In this document: positions 16,382 through 24,880 of the stretch, piece by piece
How the letters are laid out: each line of letters opens with the position of its first letter
Position numbering within the stretch: position 1 is the stretch's first letter
Assembly: GCA_019359125.1 (NCBI GenBank)
Contig: JAHHHY010000001.1
Coordinates: forward strand, 558,001 to 622,000
Source of the DNA: Pleurocapsa minor GSE-CHR-MK 17-07R
Lineage (GTDB): Bacteria; Chloroflexota; Anaerolineae; Aggregatilineales; Phototrophicaceae
Length of the DNA stretch: 64,000 nt
Reading direction: 5' to 3'
Translations under genes and position numbers: made by a program
The notes under the pieces: model-generated
Database searches by the model: none
What the model was told of the DNA's origin: nothing
The model's input: only the letters and a program-made list of their open reading frames with translations

Positions 16382-18997
16382 ATGACGAAACAGATGCCCA
16401 AGAATTTCGACTTCGCAGAAGCCGAAGCCCGCATTTACGCCTGGTGGCAGGACAACGGCTGGTTCAAGCCTGAGTCCGCGCCAGCCGATGCCGAGCCGTT
16501 CGTGATCAGTATGCCGCCGCCGAACGTGACCGGGGCCCTGCACATCGGCCACGCGCTGTTCTCCACCCTGGAAGACCTGATGATTCGTTACGAACGCATG
16601 CGCGGAAAAGCCGCCCTGTGGGTGCCCGGCACCGACCATGCCGGCATAGCGACCCAGCTTCAGGTGGAAAAGCTGCTCCGCGATGAAGGCACCAGTCGCC
16701 AGGCCATCGGCCGTGATGCCTTCGTGAAACGCGTGTGGGAATGGAAAGACCTGTATGGCGGAACGATTATCCGCCAGCTGCGCCGACTCGGCGCAAGCTG
16801 CGACTGGGACCGCGAGCGCTTCACGATGGATGAAGGTCTGTCCAATGCCGTGCAGGACGTGTTCATCAGGCTGTACGAACAGGGCCTGATTTACCGTGGG
16901 CCGCGCCTGGTGAACTGGAGCCCCGGCTTGCAGACTGCCGTGTCGGACCTTGAGGTGGAGCGCGAGGAAGAAGACGGCAAGCTGTACCTGTTCCATTATC
17001 CGGTGGAAGGCGGCGGATCGCTGCCCGTGGCCACCACCCGTCCGGAGACGATCCTGGGCGACACTGCCGTGGCTGTGCATCCGGAGGACCCGCGCTATGC
17101 CGAATTCATCGGGCGCAAGGCGCTCGTGCCCATGCTCAACCGCGCCATCCCGATCATCGCCGATGAGTACGTCGACCGCGAGTTTGGCACCGGCGCGCTG
17201 AAAGTGACGCCTGGCCACGACTTTAACGACTATGAGCTGGCCCAGCGCCACAATCTGGCCATCATCAACATCATGAACAAAGACGCCACCATCAACACCA
17301 ACGGCGGCGACTATGCAGGCATGGACCGTTTCGCCTGCAGAGAGAAGCTGTGGGCGGACATGGCCGCAGCCGGCATGACCATCGAGGTGCGTCCGCACCG
17401 GATGGTGGTGCCCCGCAGCCAGCGCGGCGGAGAAGTGATCGAGCCGATGCTGAGCACGCAGTGGTACGTGAAGATTCAGCCGCTGGCTGAAAAAGCCATT
17501 GCCGCGGTGCGTGATGGCCGCATCATGATTGTGCCAGAACGCTTCGAGAAGATTTACTTCAACTGGCTGGAGAATATCCAGGACTGGTGCATCAGCCGCC
17601 AGCTCTGGTGGGGACATCGCATCCCCGTGTGGTACAGGGAAGACGGCAGTATGTTCGTCGGCCGGTCTGCGCCTGAGGGTGACGGCTGGACCGAAGGCGA
17701 AGACGTGCTCGATACCTGGTTCAGCAGCGGCCTGTGGCCTTTCAGCACACTGGGCTGGCCCGAGCAAACGGCTGACCTGGGCCGCTTCTATCCCACCCAC
17801 GTGATGGAAACCGGCTACGACATCCTGTTCTTCTGGGTGGCGCGCATGATTATGCTCGGCCTGTGGTTCACCGACGAAGCGCCGTTCAAAACGGTGTATC
17901 TGCATGGCCTGGTGCGCGACAAATTCGGCCGCAAGATCAGCAAGACGCTGGGCAACGTGATCGATCCGCTCATCCTGATCGACAAGTATGGCGCGGACCC
18001 GCTGCGCCTGGCGCTGGTCACCGGCAGCACGCCCGGCAACGATATCAATCTGGACGAGGCCCGTGTGGAGCGCAACTGGCGCTTCGTGAACAAAATCTGG
18101 CAGATGACCAATTTCGTCACCGCCGCGCTGGGCGATGCCCCGCTGACGGCAGTGCCCGCACGCGCGCAGCTTGACCTGCCCTCGCGCTGGATCATGAGCC
18201 GACTGAACAGGCTGGTGCAGTCGGTGCAGCGCACCTTCGACGCGCATCAGTATGGCGAGGCCGGCCGCCAGATTGACGACTTCATCTGGGGTGAATTTGC
18301 CGACTGGTATATCGAGATGAGCAAGCAGCCCCTGTATCAGGGCAGCGACGAAGAAAAGTCGGCCGCGCGCGCCGTGCTCGTGCACGTGCTGGAGACCTCG
18401 CTCAGGCTGATGCACCCGTACATGCCGTTCGTGACAGAAGAAGCGTGGAGCTATCTGCCCGGCGAAAACAAAACGCCACTGATTCGTTCGCAGTGGCCCA
18501 CCGCCGACGAGTCGTACTTCGATGATGAAGCCGAGCGCCAGATGACCACCCTGATCGAGCTGATCCGCGGCGTGCGCAACACACGGGAAGAATACAAAGT
18601 GGAGCCCTCGCGCAAGATCAGTGTGATCGCCACAGCGGGTGATGATTCTAGGGCGCTGCTGGGGCGTTATGGCTATCTGTTTGCGCGTCTGTGTAACGTG
18701 GGTGACCTGTCTGTGGATGCAGCGGCGCCGGAACAGGCCGCGTCGGTCATTTTCGGGGATATCACGCTGTCTTTGCCTTTGGCTGACTTCGTGGACGCGG
18801 CCGCAGAATGCGAACGCCTGGGCAAGGAACTGGAAAAGACCGAAGAAGCCGCCCGCCGCACCGAGACGATGCTGTCAAACGAACAGTTTATCAGCCGCGC
18901 ACGCCCCGATGTGGTCGAGCGTGAGCGCCAGAAGCTGGCTGACCTGACCGCCAGCAGCGAACAGCTCAGGGCGCGCATCGCCTCGCTTTGCGGGTGA
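16382..18997 (+). CDS. valS: Valine--tRNA ligase
   Basis: An 871-residue class I synthetase. The N-terminus MPPPNVTGALHIGHA holds the HIGH signature (residues 54-57); the editing domain includes VATTRPETILGDTAV; the KMSKS loop reads KISKT near residue 518 in RKISKTLGNVIDP. The C-terminal 70 residues form the ValS-specific coiled coil (ECERLGKELEKTEEAARR) that contacts tRNA. The length and order of domains are normal. It is controlled by the T-box leader upstream together with the methyltransferase gene. Confidence 0.97.
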   Translation: MTKQMPKNFDFAEAEARIYAWWQDNGWFKPESAPADAEPFVISMPPPNVTGALHIGHALFSTLEDLMIRYERMRGKAALWVPGTDHAGIATQLQVEKLLRDEGTSRQAIGRDAFVKRVWEWKDLYGGTIIRQLRRLGASCDWDRERFTMDEGLSNAVQDVFIRLYEQGLIYRGPRLVNWSPGLQTAVSDLEVEREEEDGKLYLFHYPVEGGGSLPVATTRPETILGDTAVAVHPEDPRYAEFIGRKALVPMLNRAIPIIADEYVDREFGTGALKVTPGHDFNDYELAQRHNLAIINIMNKDATINTNGGDYAGMDRFACREKLWADMAAAGMTIEVRPHRMVVPRSQRGGEVIEPMLSTQWYVKIQPLAEKAIAAVRDGRIMIVPERFEKIYFNWLENIQDWCISRQLWWGHRIPVWYREDGSMFVGRSAPEGDGWTEGEDVLDTWFSSGLWPFSTLGWPEQTADLGRFYPTHVMETGYDILFFWVARMIMLGLWFTDEAPFKTVYLHGLVRDKFGRKISKTLGNVIDPLILIDKYGADPLRLALVTGSTPGNDINLDEARVERNWRFVNKIWQMTNFVTAALGDAPLTAVPARAQLDLPSRWIMSRLNRLVQSVQRTFDAHQYGEAGRQIDDFIWGEFADWYIEMSKQPLYQGSDEEKSAARAVLVHVLETSLRLMHPYMPFVTEEAWSYLPGENKTPLIRSQWPTADESYFDDEAERQMTTLIELIRGVRNTREEYKVEPSRKISVIATAGDDSRALLGRYGYLFARLCNVGDLSVDAAAPEQAASVIFGDITLSLPLADFVDAAAECERLGKELEKTEEAARRTETMLSNEQFISRARPDVVERERQKLADLTASSEQLRARIASLCG

Positions 18998-19028
18998 CGC
19001 GGGCAGCACCGTCTGAATGAATAAATCA

Positions 19029-19063
19029 CAGCAACCGGATGTCTGTATCGCATCCGGTTGCTG
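19029..19063 (+). terminator. Stem-loop after valS
   Basis: CAGCAACCGGATG (19029-19041) and CATCCGGTTGCTG (19051-19063) form a perfect 13-bp stem with a 9-nt loop between convergent valS and the small gene at 19084. There is no T-run on the plus strand, so it may act as a transcript-end stabiliser or a weak terminator. Confidence 0.6.
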
Positions 19064-19083
19064 CGGTACCAGAGGCTGTCACA

Positions 19084-19299
19084 TCAGGGCTTATTTTTCT
19101 CAACAATCTTCACAGCCGCAGCCTGTGCTGCCTTGCGCACTTCCACCGGCGCATCAGACTGAAACACGACGCGCAGCGGGTCTAATGCTTCCGGGTCACC
19201 CAGCTCTGCCAGCTCACGAATGGCCTCAAGCTGCACGCCCGGGTTGCGATCTTTCAGCCTGAACACATGATACTGCAGCAGTTTCTTCCTGGTCTCCAT
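19084..19299 (-). CDS. Small HEAT-repeat-like protein
   Basis: A 71-residue protein resembling two HEAT-type helical repeats: LKDRNPGVQLEAIRELAELGDPEALDPLR and then SDAPVEVRKAAQAAAVKI fit the repeat spacing, with the usual Pro, Ala and Leu positions. Such short proteins are probably binding scaffolds. No partner is suggested by the neighbours: it is isolated between valS and the divergent LysM gene. Confidence 0.6.
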   Translation of the reverse strand: METRKKLLQYHVFRLKDRNPGVQLEAIRELAELGDPEALDPLRVVFQSDAPVEVRKAAQAAAVKIVEKNKP

Positions 19300-19421
19300 C
19301 TATACGCTACCCCTGTCGATCCGGCCACAACCATGCGACTAGTATACTACTTCCTGCATCCGCCCTCGTAATCTTGCCTGCACGGTCTATAATGACCGCC
19401 TGTTGACGTCCTAACGGGTAA

Positions 19422-20783
19422 GTGCCTTTGGCAGAGAAAATCTGTCCCATTTGTGGAACAACAGCGCATCCGAATGCGCAGGTCTGCGTCACATGTGGCA
19501 CATCGCTGGCCGGCGTACCGCTTGCATCGAAAGCGGCGCGTGCAGCATCCCGCCATATGGGCCCGGACGAATACGGGGAAACCGACCTGCTGGAAGGATC
19601 GCGCCGCACAGGTCGTGAAACCGTCTGGTTTGTCGGGCTGGTCACAGGCCTGCTGCTGACCTGCGGCGTGCTGATCTTCATCCCCGTGCTGCTCTCTCAG
19701 CGCACCCAATCCGAGGGCGAAACCCAATCCGCCGAGACCGCAGCACGGGCAAGCACGCTGTCCGTCACACCCAACCCGCTGGCATCCTCGCAGCCGATCC
19801 TGATCGCCACCAATACCCAGCGCCCGGAGCTGGTTTTGTCGACGGTGACGCCTGCACCGCCCACGCCAACGTTGTCACCGACGCCCGGACCCTGTGAAGT
19901 AACCGTGCAGGCAGGCGATGATCTGACATCGCTGGCATATGGCTGCGGACATCGCAGTCTGGATGTCATCCCGCTGATCTTACAGCTCAACAACATGGAC
20001 TCCGCTGATATGCTGCAGGCAGGGCAGTCATTAACGATCCCGTGGCCCACCCCTGAAGGTGGGCCTCCCCCCGAAGCCGTTGCCACCAGCGGCGCATCGT
20101 CTGGGGCGGACACATCGGTGCAGCTTGCATCTGCGCCGGAGAGCCTGGTCACCACGGCACCCACACTGTTCCCCACGGCGACGCTGCTTCCCGGCCTGAT
20201 GTGGTACGTGGTTCAGCCGAATGACAGCATGGTCGGGATCATGTATCAATACAACACATCCGCCGAAGTGCTGTCGCAGATCAACCCGGAAATTCCCTTC
20301 TCGCAATGCGACTTCTCTGAAGATACAGGCGGCCCGTCATGCACCGTGCTCTTGCAGCCTGGCCAGATGTTCCGTGTGCCAGCGCCCACACCGACGCCCA
20401 CCCTGTCGCCCACGCCCTCAGGCAGCGAAACAGCCACCCCCACCGCCACAGCCACTTTCAATGCCCCTGCGCTGATGAGCCCGAATAATCGTTCGCTGTT
20501 TGGCGTGGCCGATATCATCACGCTCCGCTGGGTCACATCCGGAGTGCTGGGCATAGGAGAAAGCTATCAGATTACCGTGCGCGACCTGACGAGCGGGGTC
20601 GAATACCGCGAGCTGACCACCGAGCAATTCTTCATCATTCCAGAGGCGTGGCAGGGCACCGACGACCGCCGCCATGACTTTGAATGGACCGTTGGCGTCG
20701 TCACCGAAAGCAATCCCAACAACGTGCTGTATCCAACCGAGCCGAGGCTTTTTACCTGGGAATCCCGCGGAGGCGCCCCATGA
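19422..20783 (+). CDS. Zinc-ribbon, single-pass membrane protein with two extracytoplasmic LysM domains
   Basis: A 453-residue protein. Residues 6-30 form a zinc ribbon (CPICG then CVTCG), inside the cell. One transmembrane helix follows around residues 68-90 (FVGLVTGLLLTCGVLIFIP). Outside are a Thr/Pro linker, LysM 1 (about 160-210, CEVTVQAGDDLTSLAYGCG), LysM 2 (about 255-325, MWYVVQPNDSMVGIMYQYN) and a beta-sandwich-like C-terminal domain (about 350-445). LysM binds GlcNAc glycans such as peptidoglycan. LysM 2 contains an unusual insertion with two cysteines (CDFSEDTGGPSC) that recurs in the next gene. The start is GTG at 19422. A TATAAT at 19388-19393 may be its -10 box. It overlaps the next gene by four bases. 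Confidence 0.8.
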   Translation: MPLAEKICPICGTTAHPNAQVCVTCGTSLAGVPLASKAARAASRHMGPDEYGETDLLEGSRRTGRETVWFVGLVTGLLLTCGVLIFIPVLLSQRTQSEGETQSAETAARASTLSVTPNPLASSQPILIATNTQRPELVLSTVTPAPPTPTLSPTPGPCEVTVQAGDDLTSLAYGCGHRSLDVIPLILQLNNMDSADMLQAGQSLTIPWPTPEGGPPPEAVATSGASSGADTSVQLASAPESLVTTAPTLFPTATLLPGLMWYVVQPNDSMVGIMYQYNTSAEVLSQINPEIPFSQCDFSEDTGGPSCTVLLQPGQMFRVPAPTPTPTLSPTPSGSETATPTATATFNAPALMSPNNRSLFGVADIITLRWVTSGVLGIGESYQITVRDLTSGVEYRELTTEQFFIIPEAWQGTDDRRHDFEWTVGVVTESNPNNVLYPTEPRLFTWESRGGAP

Positions 20784-21886
20784 GGCACTCAATCCTGCGC
20801 AGCTCACACCTGACTGTTTTTGCCCTGGGCGCTGCGCTGCTGCTGGCAGCCTGTGAGCTGGCACCACGCCCGGCCAGCCCGACGCCACCGACGGATGCCA
20901 CGCCAACACTAGAGGCCAGCCTGACGCTGGCGGTCACGACAGCTACACCCGCGCCTGCGACCAACACGCGCCCGCCTGCGCAGATCGAAAGCCCCTCCCC
21001 TACCTGGACGCCGGGGCCGCCGACGCAAACACTGACGCCGTCCAGCACCCCCGGACCGTTCGAATATGTCATTCAGCAAGGTGACACGCTGCTGTATATC
21101 ATCCGGCAGGCGCCGTTTAATTACCGCGACACCAACGTGCTGAACGAGATCCTGCAGTTAAATCCGCAGATCTCCAGCATCGACCTCCTGCCGCCGCCGG
21201 GATCAACCATTCTGATTCCGCGCCAGACCCTCACGCCCACTCCAGAGGGCTTCGAGGCGACGTTGCGTGTGCTGCCTCCGACCCAACCCGCCATTGATTA
21301 CACCAATCTGGTGGTGACCTACGTCATCAGCGAAGGCGAAACCATCCTCGGCGTGGCAGGCAGCAACTCGACCACATTGGGTGTGATGGCCACCCTCAAT
21401 CCCGACATTGCTTTCTTCGGCTGCGACTTCACCAACCCGATTGGCGGGCCAGATTGCAATGTATCGCTCATTGTCGGCCAGTCGGTCAACGTGCCGGCGC
21501 TGACACCCACGCCCACGCTTTCACCGACGTTCTCCGGCAGCGAGACGCCCACATCGACGCCCACCTTCCCGCCACCGCAGGCAGTTTTCCCGCCTGAAAA
21601 TGCGGCTGCATCGGCCCGCACCTTCCAGCTTCAGTGGCTGAGCGTCGGCATGCTCCAGGACGAGCAGGTGTATGTGGTGCAGATTGAGGATACGACCGCG
21701 GGCACGACGCATACCGGAGTGACGCGCAGCACATCGTATGAGCTGCCGCGTGACATGCTGCCCACTGATGGACAGGCACACACCATCCGCTGGCGCGTGA
21801 GCATCGGCACACCAAACGACCAGGGCGCGTATCGCCTGATCAGCGGCGAAGCCCCGTGGAATGTATTCCAGTGGCAAAGCCGTTAG
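20780..21886 (+). CDS. LysM-domain lipoprotein, paralogue of the upstream protein
   Basis: A 368-residue lipoprotein: basic N-terminus, hydrophobic stretch and the lipobox LLAAC, so Cys near residue 24 would be lipidated. A Thr/Pro linker leads to LysM 1 (FEYVIQQGDTLLYIIRQAP) and LysM 2 (YVISEGETILGVAGS) with the Cys-Cys insertion CDFTNPIGGPDC, then PTPTLSPTFSGSETPTSTP and a C-terminal beta-rich domain. The order matches the upstream gene from LysM 1 onwards, indicating duplication with a changed membrane anchor. ATG 20780 overlaps the previous stop as ATGA, so translation is coupled. It probably binds peptidoglycan on the cell surface. Confidence 0.82.
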   Translation: MRHSILRSSHLTVFALGAALLLAACELAPRPASPTPPTDATPTLEASLTLAVTTATPAPATNTRPPAQIESPSPTWTPGPPTQTLTPSSTPGPFEYVIQQGDTLLYIIRQAPFNYRDTNVLNEILQLNPQISSIDLLPPPGSTILIPRQTLTPTPEGFEATLRVLPPTQPAIDYTNLVVTYVISEGETILGVAGSNSTTLGVMATLNPDIAFFGCDFTNPIGGPDCNVSLIVGQSVNVPALTPTPTLSPTFSGSETPTSTPTFPPPQAVFPPENAAASARTFQLQWLSVGMLQDEQVYVVQIEDTTAGTTHTGVTRSTSYELPRDMLPTDGQAHTIRWRVSIGTPNDQGAYRLISGEAPWNVFQWQSR

Positions 21887-23671
21887 TCACGACCCCAGGC
21901 GGCCAAATTCACGGGCAAGCTGGTCCCCGCTGAGGTGAATCATCGTTGGCCTGCCGTGTGGGCAGGTCAGCGGTTGTTCGCATCGCTCCAGCTGGCGCAG
22001 AATAGACTGCATCTGATCCAGGCTGAGGATCTGCCCGGCCTTCACCGACGCACGCTTGCACACCCGCTTGATGATCTTGTCTTCAGCGGCGCGCTGGCCA
22101 GGTTGTAATCCCTGCGCCAGATCGCCCAGAATCTGACTGATGACGCTGGCAGGCTCTTCATCAGCCAGAATAGCCGGCACAGCGCGCACGGTGTAGGCAT
22201 TCGGGCCAAATTCCTCGACCACAAAACCCAGCGCTGAGAGGACTTCCAGATTGGCATCCAGCAAGCGTGCATCATCCGGCGAGAGTGTGAATGACTGCGC
22301 CTCAAGCGCAAGCTGGGTGATGGTCTCGCTGCGCTGATACGCGGCCCAGTAGGCCTCATACATCACGCGCTCATGGGCCGCGTGCTGGTCAATCAGATAC
22401 ATGCCCGCCGGGCCTTCCGCCACGATATAGCTGGCGCCCACCTGCCCGATAATCCGCAGCAGCGGCAGCGTACGCGGGCGATCCACCGGCTCACTGTCCT
22501 GCCCGGCGTGATGGTAGCCGATAACCGACGAAGCATCAGCACCCGGCCGCAGGTCCGCGTGGCGCGCATGCTGACCGGCGTCGGTCACGTCAAAGCCCAG
22601 CGCGCTTTGCCGCGAGAACGATTCTGTCGGCCACGGACGACCGCTGTCCTCGCTCGCGCTCATGGCACGGACGGGTGATGAGCCGTTAGCGGCAATTAAC
22701 GCCTGACGCACAGCACGCTGCACCGCCGAAAACACATGATCCGGCTCGCGGAACCGCACCTCGGCCTTAGTCGGATGCACATTCACATCGACATCTGCCG
22801 GAGGCACATCCACCATCAGCACAGCAATCGGATAGCGACCCGTCATCAACATCGTGTGGTACGCCTGCACAATCGCAAACGTCAGCGAGGTATCCTGCAC
22901 CCAGCGGCCGTTCACGAACAGCGTGATGCGGCTGCGGTCATTGCGATGCAGGCTGGGAGTCGAAACATAGCCCACCACCCGAACAGGCCCGTGGGCGTCA
23001 TCGATTTCAATCAGCTGGCGGATATTCTCCAGGCCCATCGCGCTCACCAGCACATCGATCAGCCTGCCGGTGCCATTGGAGCGGAAATTCTCGCGGCCGT
23101 CCTGCTCCAGCACGAACTTCACCTGTGGATAAGCCATTGCATAGCGGGTTATCAGCAGCGATATCTGGCGTTTCTCGGCCTGCTCGCCTTTCAGGAATTT
23201 CAGGCGCGCGGGTGTATTGAAGAACAGGTTCTCGACGATGATATGCGTGCCCTGGGGCACACCGACAGCCCGCCGCACCGTCTCAACGCCGCCTTCAATG
23301 CGCATATGGGTGCCCTGCGTTTCCGCGGCGGCGCGGGTCGTCAGCGTCACACGGCTGACTGCCGAGATGCTGGCCAGCGCTTCCCCGCGAAAGCCCAGCG
23401 TATGCAGGTCAAACAAGTCGTCCGCATTCGTCAGCTTGCTGGTGGCATGGCGCGCAAAAGCGAGATCGACTTCGTCCGCAGGGATGCCCTGCCCGTCGTC
23501 CGCAATCTCGATGCGCTGTCGGCCATCCCCAACCACGCTCACACGGATGAAGCGCGCGCCAGCATCGAGCGAGTTCTCGACCAGCTCTTTAATCACCGAT
23601 GCAGGGCGTTCGATAACCTCGCCGGCGGCAATTTTGACAACGACATCTTCGGTTAAACGATGAATGGTCAT
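21887..23671 (-). CDS. mutL: DNA mismatch repair protein MutL
   Basis: A 594-residue MutL. The N-terminal GHKL ATPase has KIAAGEVIERPASVIKELVE, NSLDAGA, DDGQGI and GFRGEALASI. The C-terminal dimerisation domain carries DQHAAHERVMYE, matching the endonuclease metal-binding motif DQHA(X)2E(X)4E, and ends with CPHGRPTMIHL. It should therefore nick DNA itself, as in bacteria without MutH. The two domains are joined by a variable linker around residues 330-400. It lies 20 bases after a histidine kinase gene on the same strand; no mutS is in the window. It abuts the convergent lipoprotein gene without any gap. Confidence 0.95.
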   Translation of the reverse strand: MTIHRLTEDVVVKIAAGEVIERPASVIKELVENSLDAGARFIRVSVVGDGRQRIEIADDGQGIPADEVDLAFARHATSKLTNADDLFDLHTLGFRGEALASISAVSRVTLTTRAAAETQGTHMRIEGGVETVRRAVGVPQGTHIIVENLFFNTPARLKFLKGEQAEKRQISLLITRYAMAYPQVKFVLEQDGRENFRSNGTGRLIDVLVSAMGLENIRQLIEIDDAHGPVRVVGYVSTPSLHRNDRSRITLFVNGRWVQDTSLTFAIVQAYHTMLMTGRYPIAVLMVDVPPADVDVNVHPTKAEVRFREPDHVFSAVQRAVRQALIAANGSSPVRAMSASEDSGRPWPTESFSRQSALGFDVTDAGQHARHADLRPGADASSVIGYHHAGQDSEPVDRPRTLPLLRIIGQVGASYIVAEGPAGMYLIDQHAAHERVMYEAYWAAYQRSETITQLALEAQSFTLSPDDARLLDANLEVLSALGFVVEEFGPNAYTVRAVPAILADEEPASVISQILGDLAQGLQPGQRAAEDKIIKRVCKRASVKAGQILSLDQMQSILRQLERCEQPLTCPHGRPTMIHLSGDQLAREFGRLGS

Positions 23672-23691
23672 AAACGGGTGAAAACCACGCC

Positions 23692-24744
23692 TTACGCTAG
23701 GCCGCCGACTTCGGCGCGAACAGGAAGTCGCATCACAAAGGCGCTACCCTTATTTTCCTCGCTGGAGACGGACACCTGTCCGCCGTGCTGCTGGGCAACC
23801 AGGCGCACGATATACAGGCCCAGGCCGCTGCCGCGCACATGTTTGGCGCGCGGATTCAACAAACGCGAATGCCGCTGAAACAGCCGTTCCTGATCTTCAG
23901 GACGAATGCCGATGCCGCTGTCACGCACAGTAAAGACGACCTGGCCCTCGCTCATCATCAGCGAGATGTGAATGCTGCCATCGCCAAACGTGTACTTGAT
24001 GGCATTGTCAATCAGATTCACAATCGCCCGTTCCAGCATATGCCGGTCACCGGTAATCAGGGGCACGTTATCCGCGCACTCCACTGTGATCTTCAGTGTG
24101 CGCTTGTCGGGCGGAATCACCGCATCGCGGACAGCCCTCGAAACCATATCGTTCAGGTCAATCAGCTCATACTGCACTTCATAGGTGCCGGTTTCGGGCT
24201 CATAGCGCCCGGCGTCATTCACATTCTCGACCTGGCTGGCGATATTCCGCAGGCTGGTCAGAATCAGATCAGCATATTCCCGCTGCACCGGGGACAGTGT
24301 TTCCCCGCCCTGCTCCATCAACCCCAGATAGCCCGTGGCCGCGCTCAGTGGCGAACGGATATCATGCAGAAACACGCTGATCGCGTCGAGTTCTTTGCGC
24401 TGCATCGCGCGCGACTCGGTCAGGTCGCGCAGAATCACCATCCAGTATTTACGCTGCGCGCCCGGCTCATGGGCGCTCATTCGCACGATGATATTTCCCG
24501 GCAGGCTCAGCTCACAGGTCAGCGTGCCTTCCAGAATCAGTTCCACCAGCGAATCCAGCAGGCTGCCAGAGGCATCATCCAGCAGCAGCATCTGGCTGGC
24601 ACGGGCATTGCTCTCGATCAGACGCAGCGCATCATCGAAGATGAGCATGCCATCTTCTGAAAGAGCCATCAGATTTTGAACCAGCAGCGGCGCGTCTTCC
24701 TGTGGAATCATGCGATCAGGCAGCACCTTCATGAAGAAATGCAT
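23692..24744 (-). CDS. PAS-type sensor histidine kinase
   Basis: A 350-residue soluble kinase. Residues 20-110 look like a PAS domain (LSEDGMLIFDDALRLIESN). The H box is FLHDIRSPLSAATGY with His127; the ATP-binding part has NLIDNAIKYTFGDG (N box), VRDSGIGI (G1) and RGSGLGLYIVR (G2). No transmembrane helix is seen, so it senses an internal signal or depends on a partner. The divergent neighbour, 136 bases away, encodes a receiver domain-ATPase that could be its phosphoacceptor. It may share a transcript with mutL. Confidence 0.88.
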   Translation of the reverse strand: MHFFMKVLPDRMIPQEDAPLLVQNLMALSEDGMLIFDDALRLIESNARASQMLLLDDASGSLLDSLVELILEGTLTCELSLPGNIIVRMSAHEPGAQRKYWMVILRDLTESRAMQRKELDAISVFLHDIRSPLSAATGYLGLMEQGGETLSPVQREYADLILTSLRNIASQVENVNDAGRYEPETGTYEVQYELIDLNDMVSRAVRDAVIPPDKRTLKITVECADNVPLITGDRHMLERAIVNLIDNAIKYTFGDGSIHISLMMSEGQVVFTVRDSGIGIRPEDQERLFQRHSRLLNPRAKHVRGSGLGLYIVRLVAQQHGGQVSVSSEENKGSAFVMRLPVRAEVGGLA

Positions 24745-24880
24745 TCAATAATTCCTGAATTATATCGCTGACAGGCCTAACCCGGCAACACTGCACAGGT
24801 ACGGCTACCTCATGTGCTATACACGACGAAATATGCTATAACATAAGCATTGGACTGGACTAACGCTCACTGGCGGCACA

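Noticed and set aside
16319-18415. 698-codon open frame on the minus strand opposite valS
   Set aside because: It is antisense to a complete valS with all motifs, is rich in His, Arg and Gln as expected for the complement of a GC-rich coding frame, and has no recognisable domain.
22736-23656. 306-codon plus-strand frame opposite mutL
   Set aside because: His/Arg-rich shadow frame; mutL on the other strand is full length and conserved.
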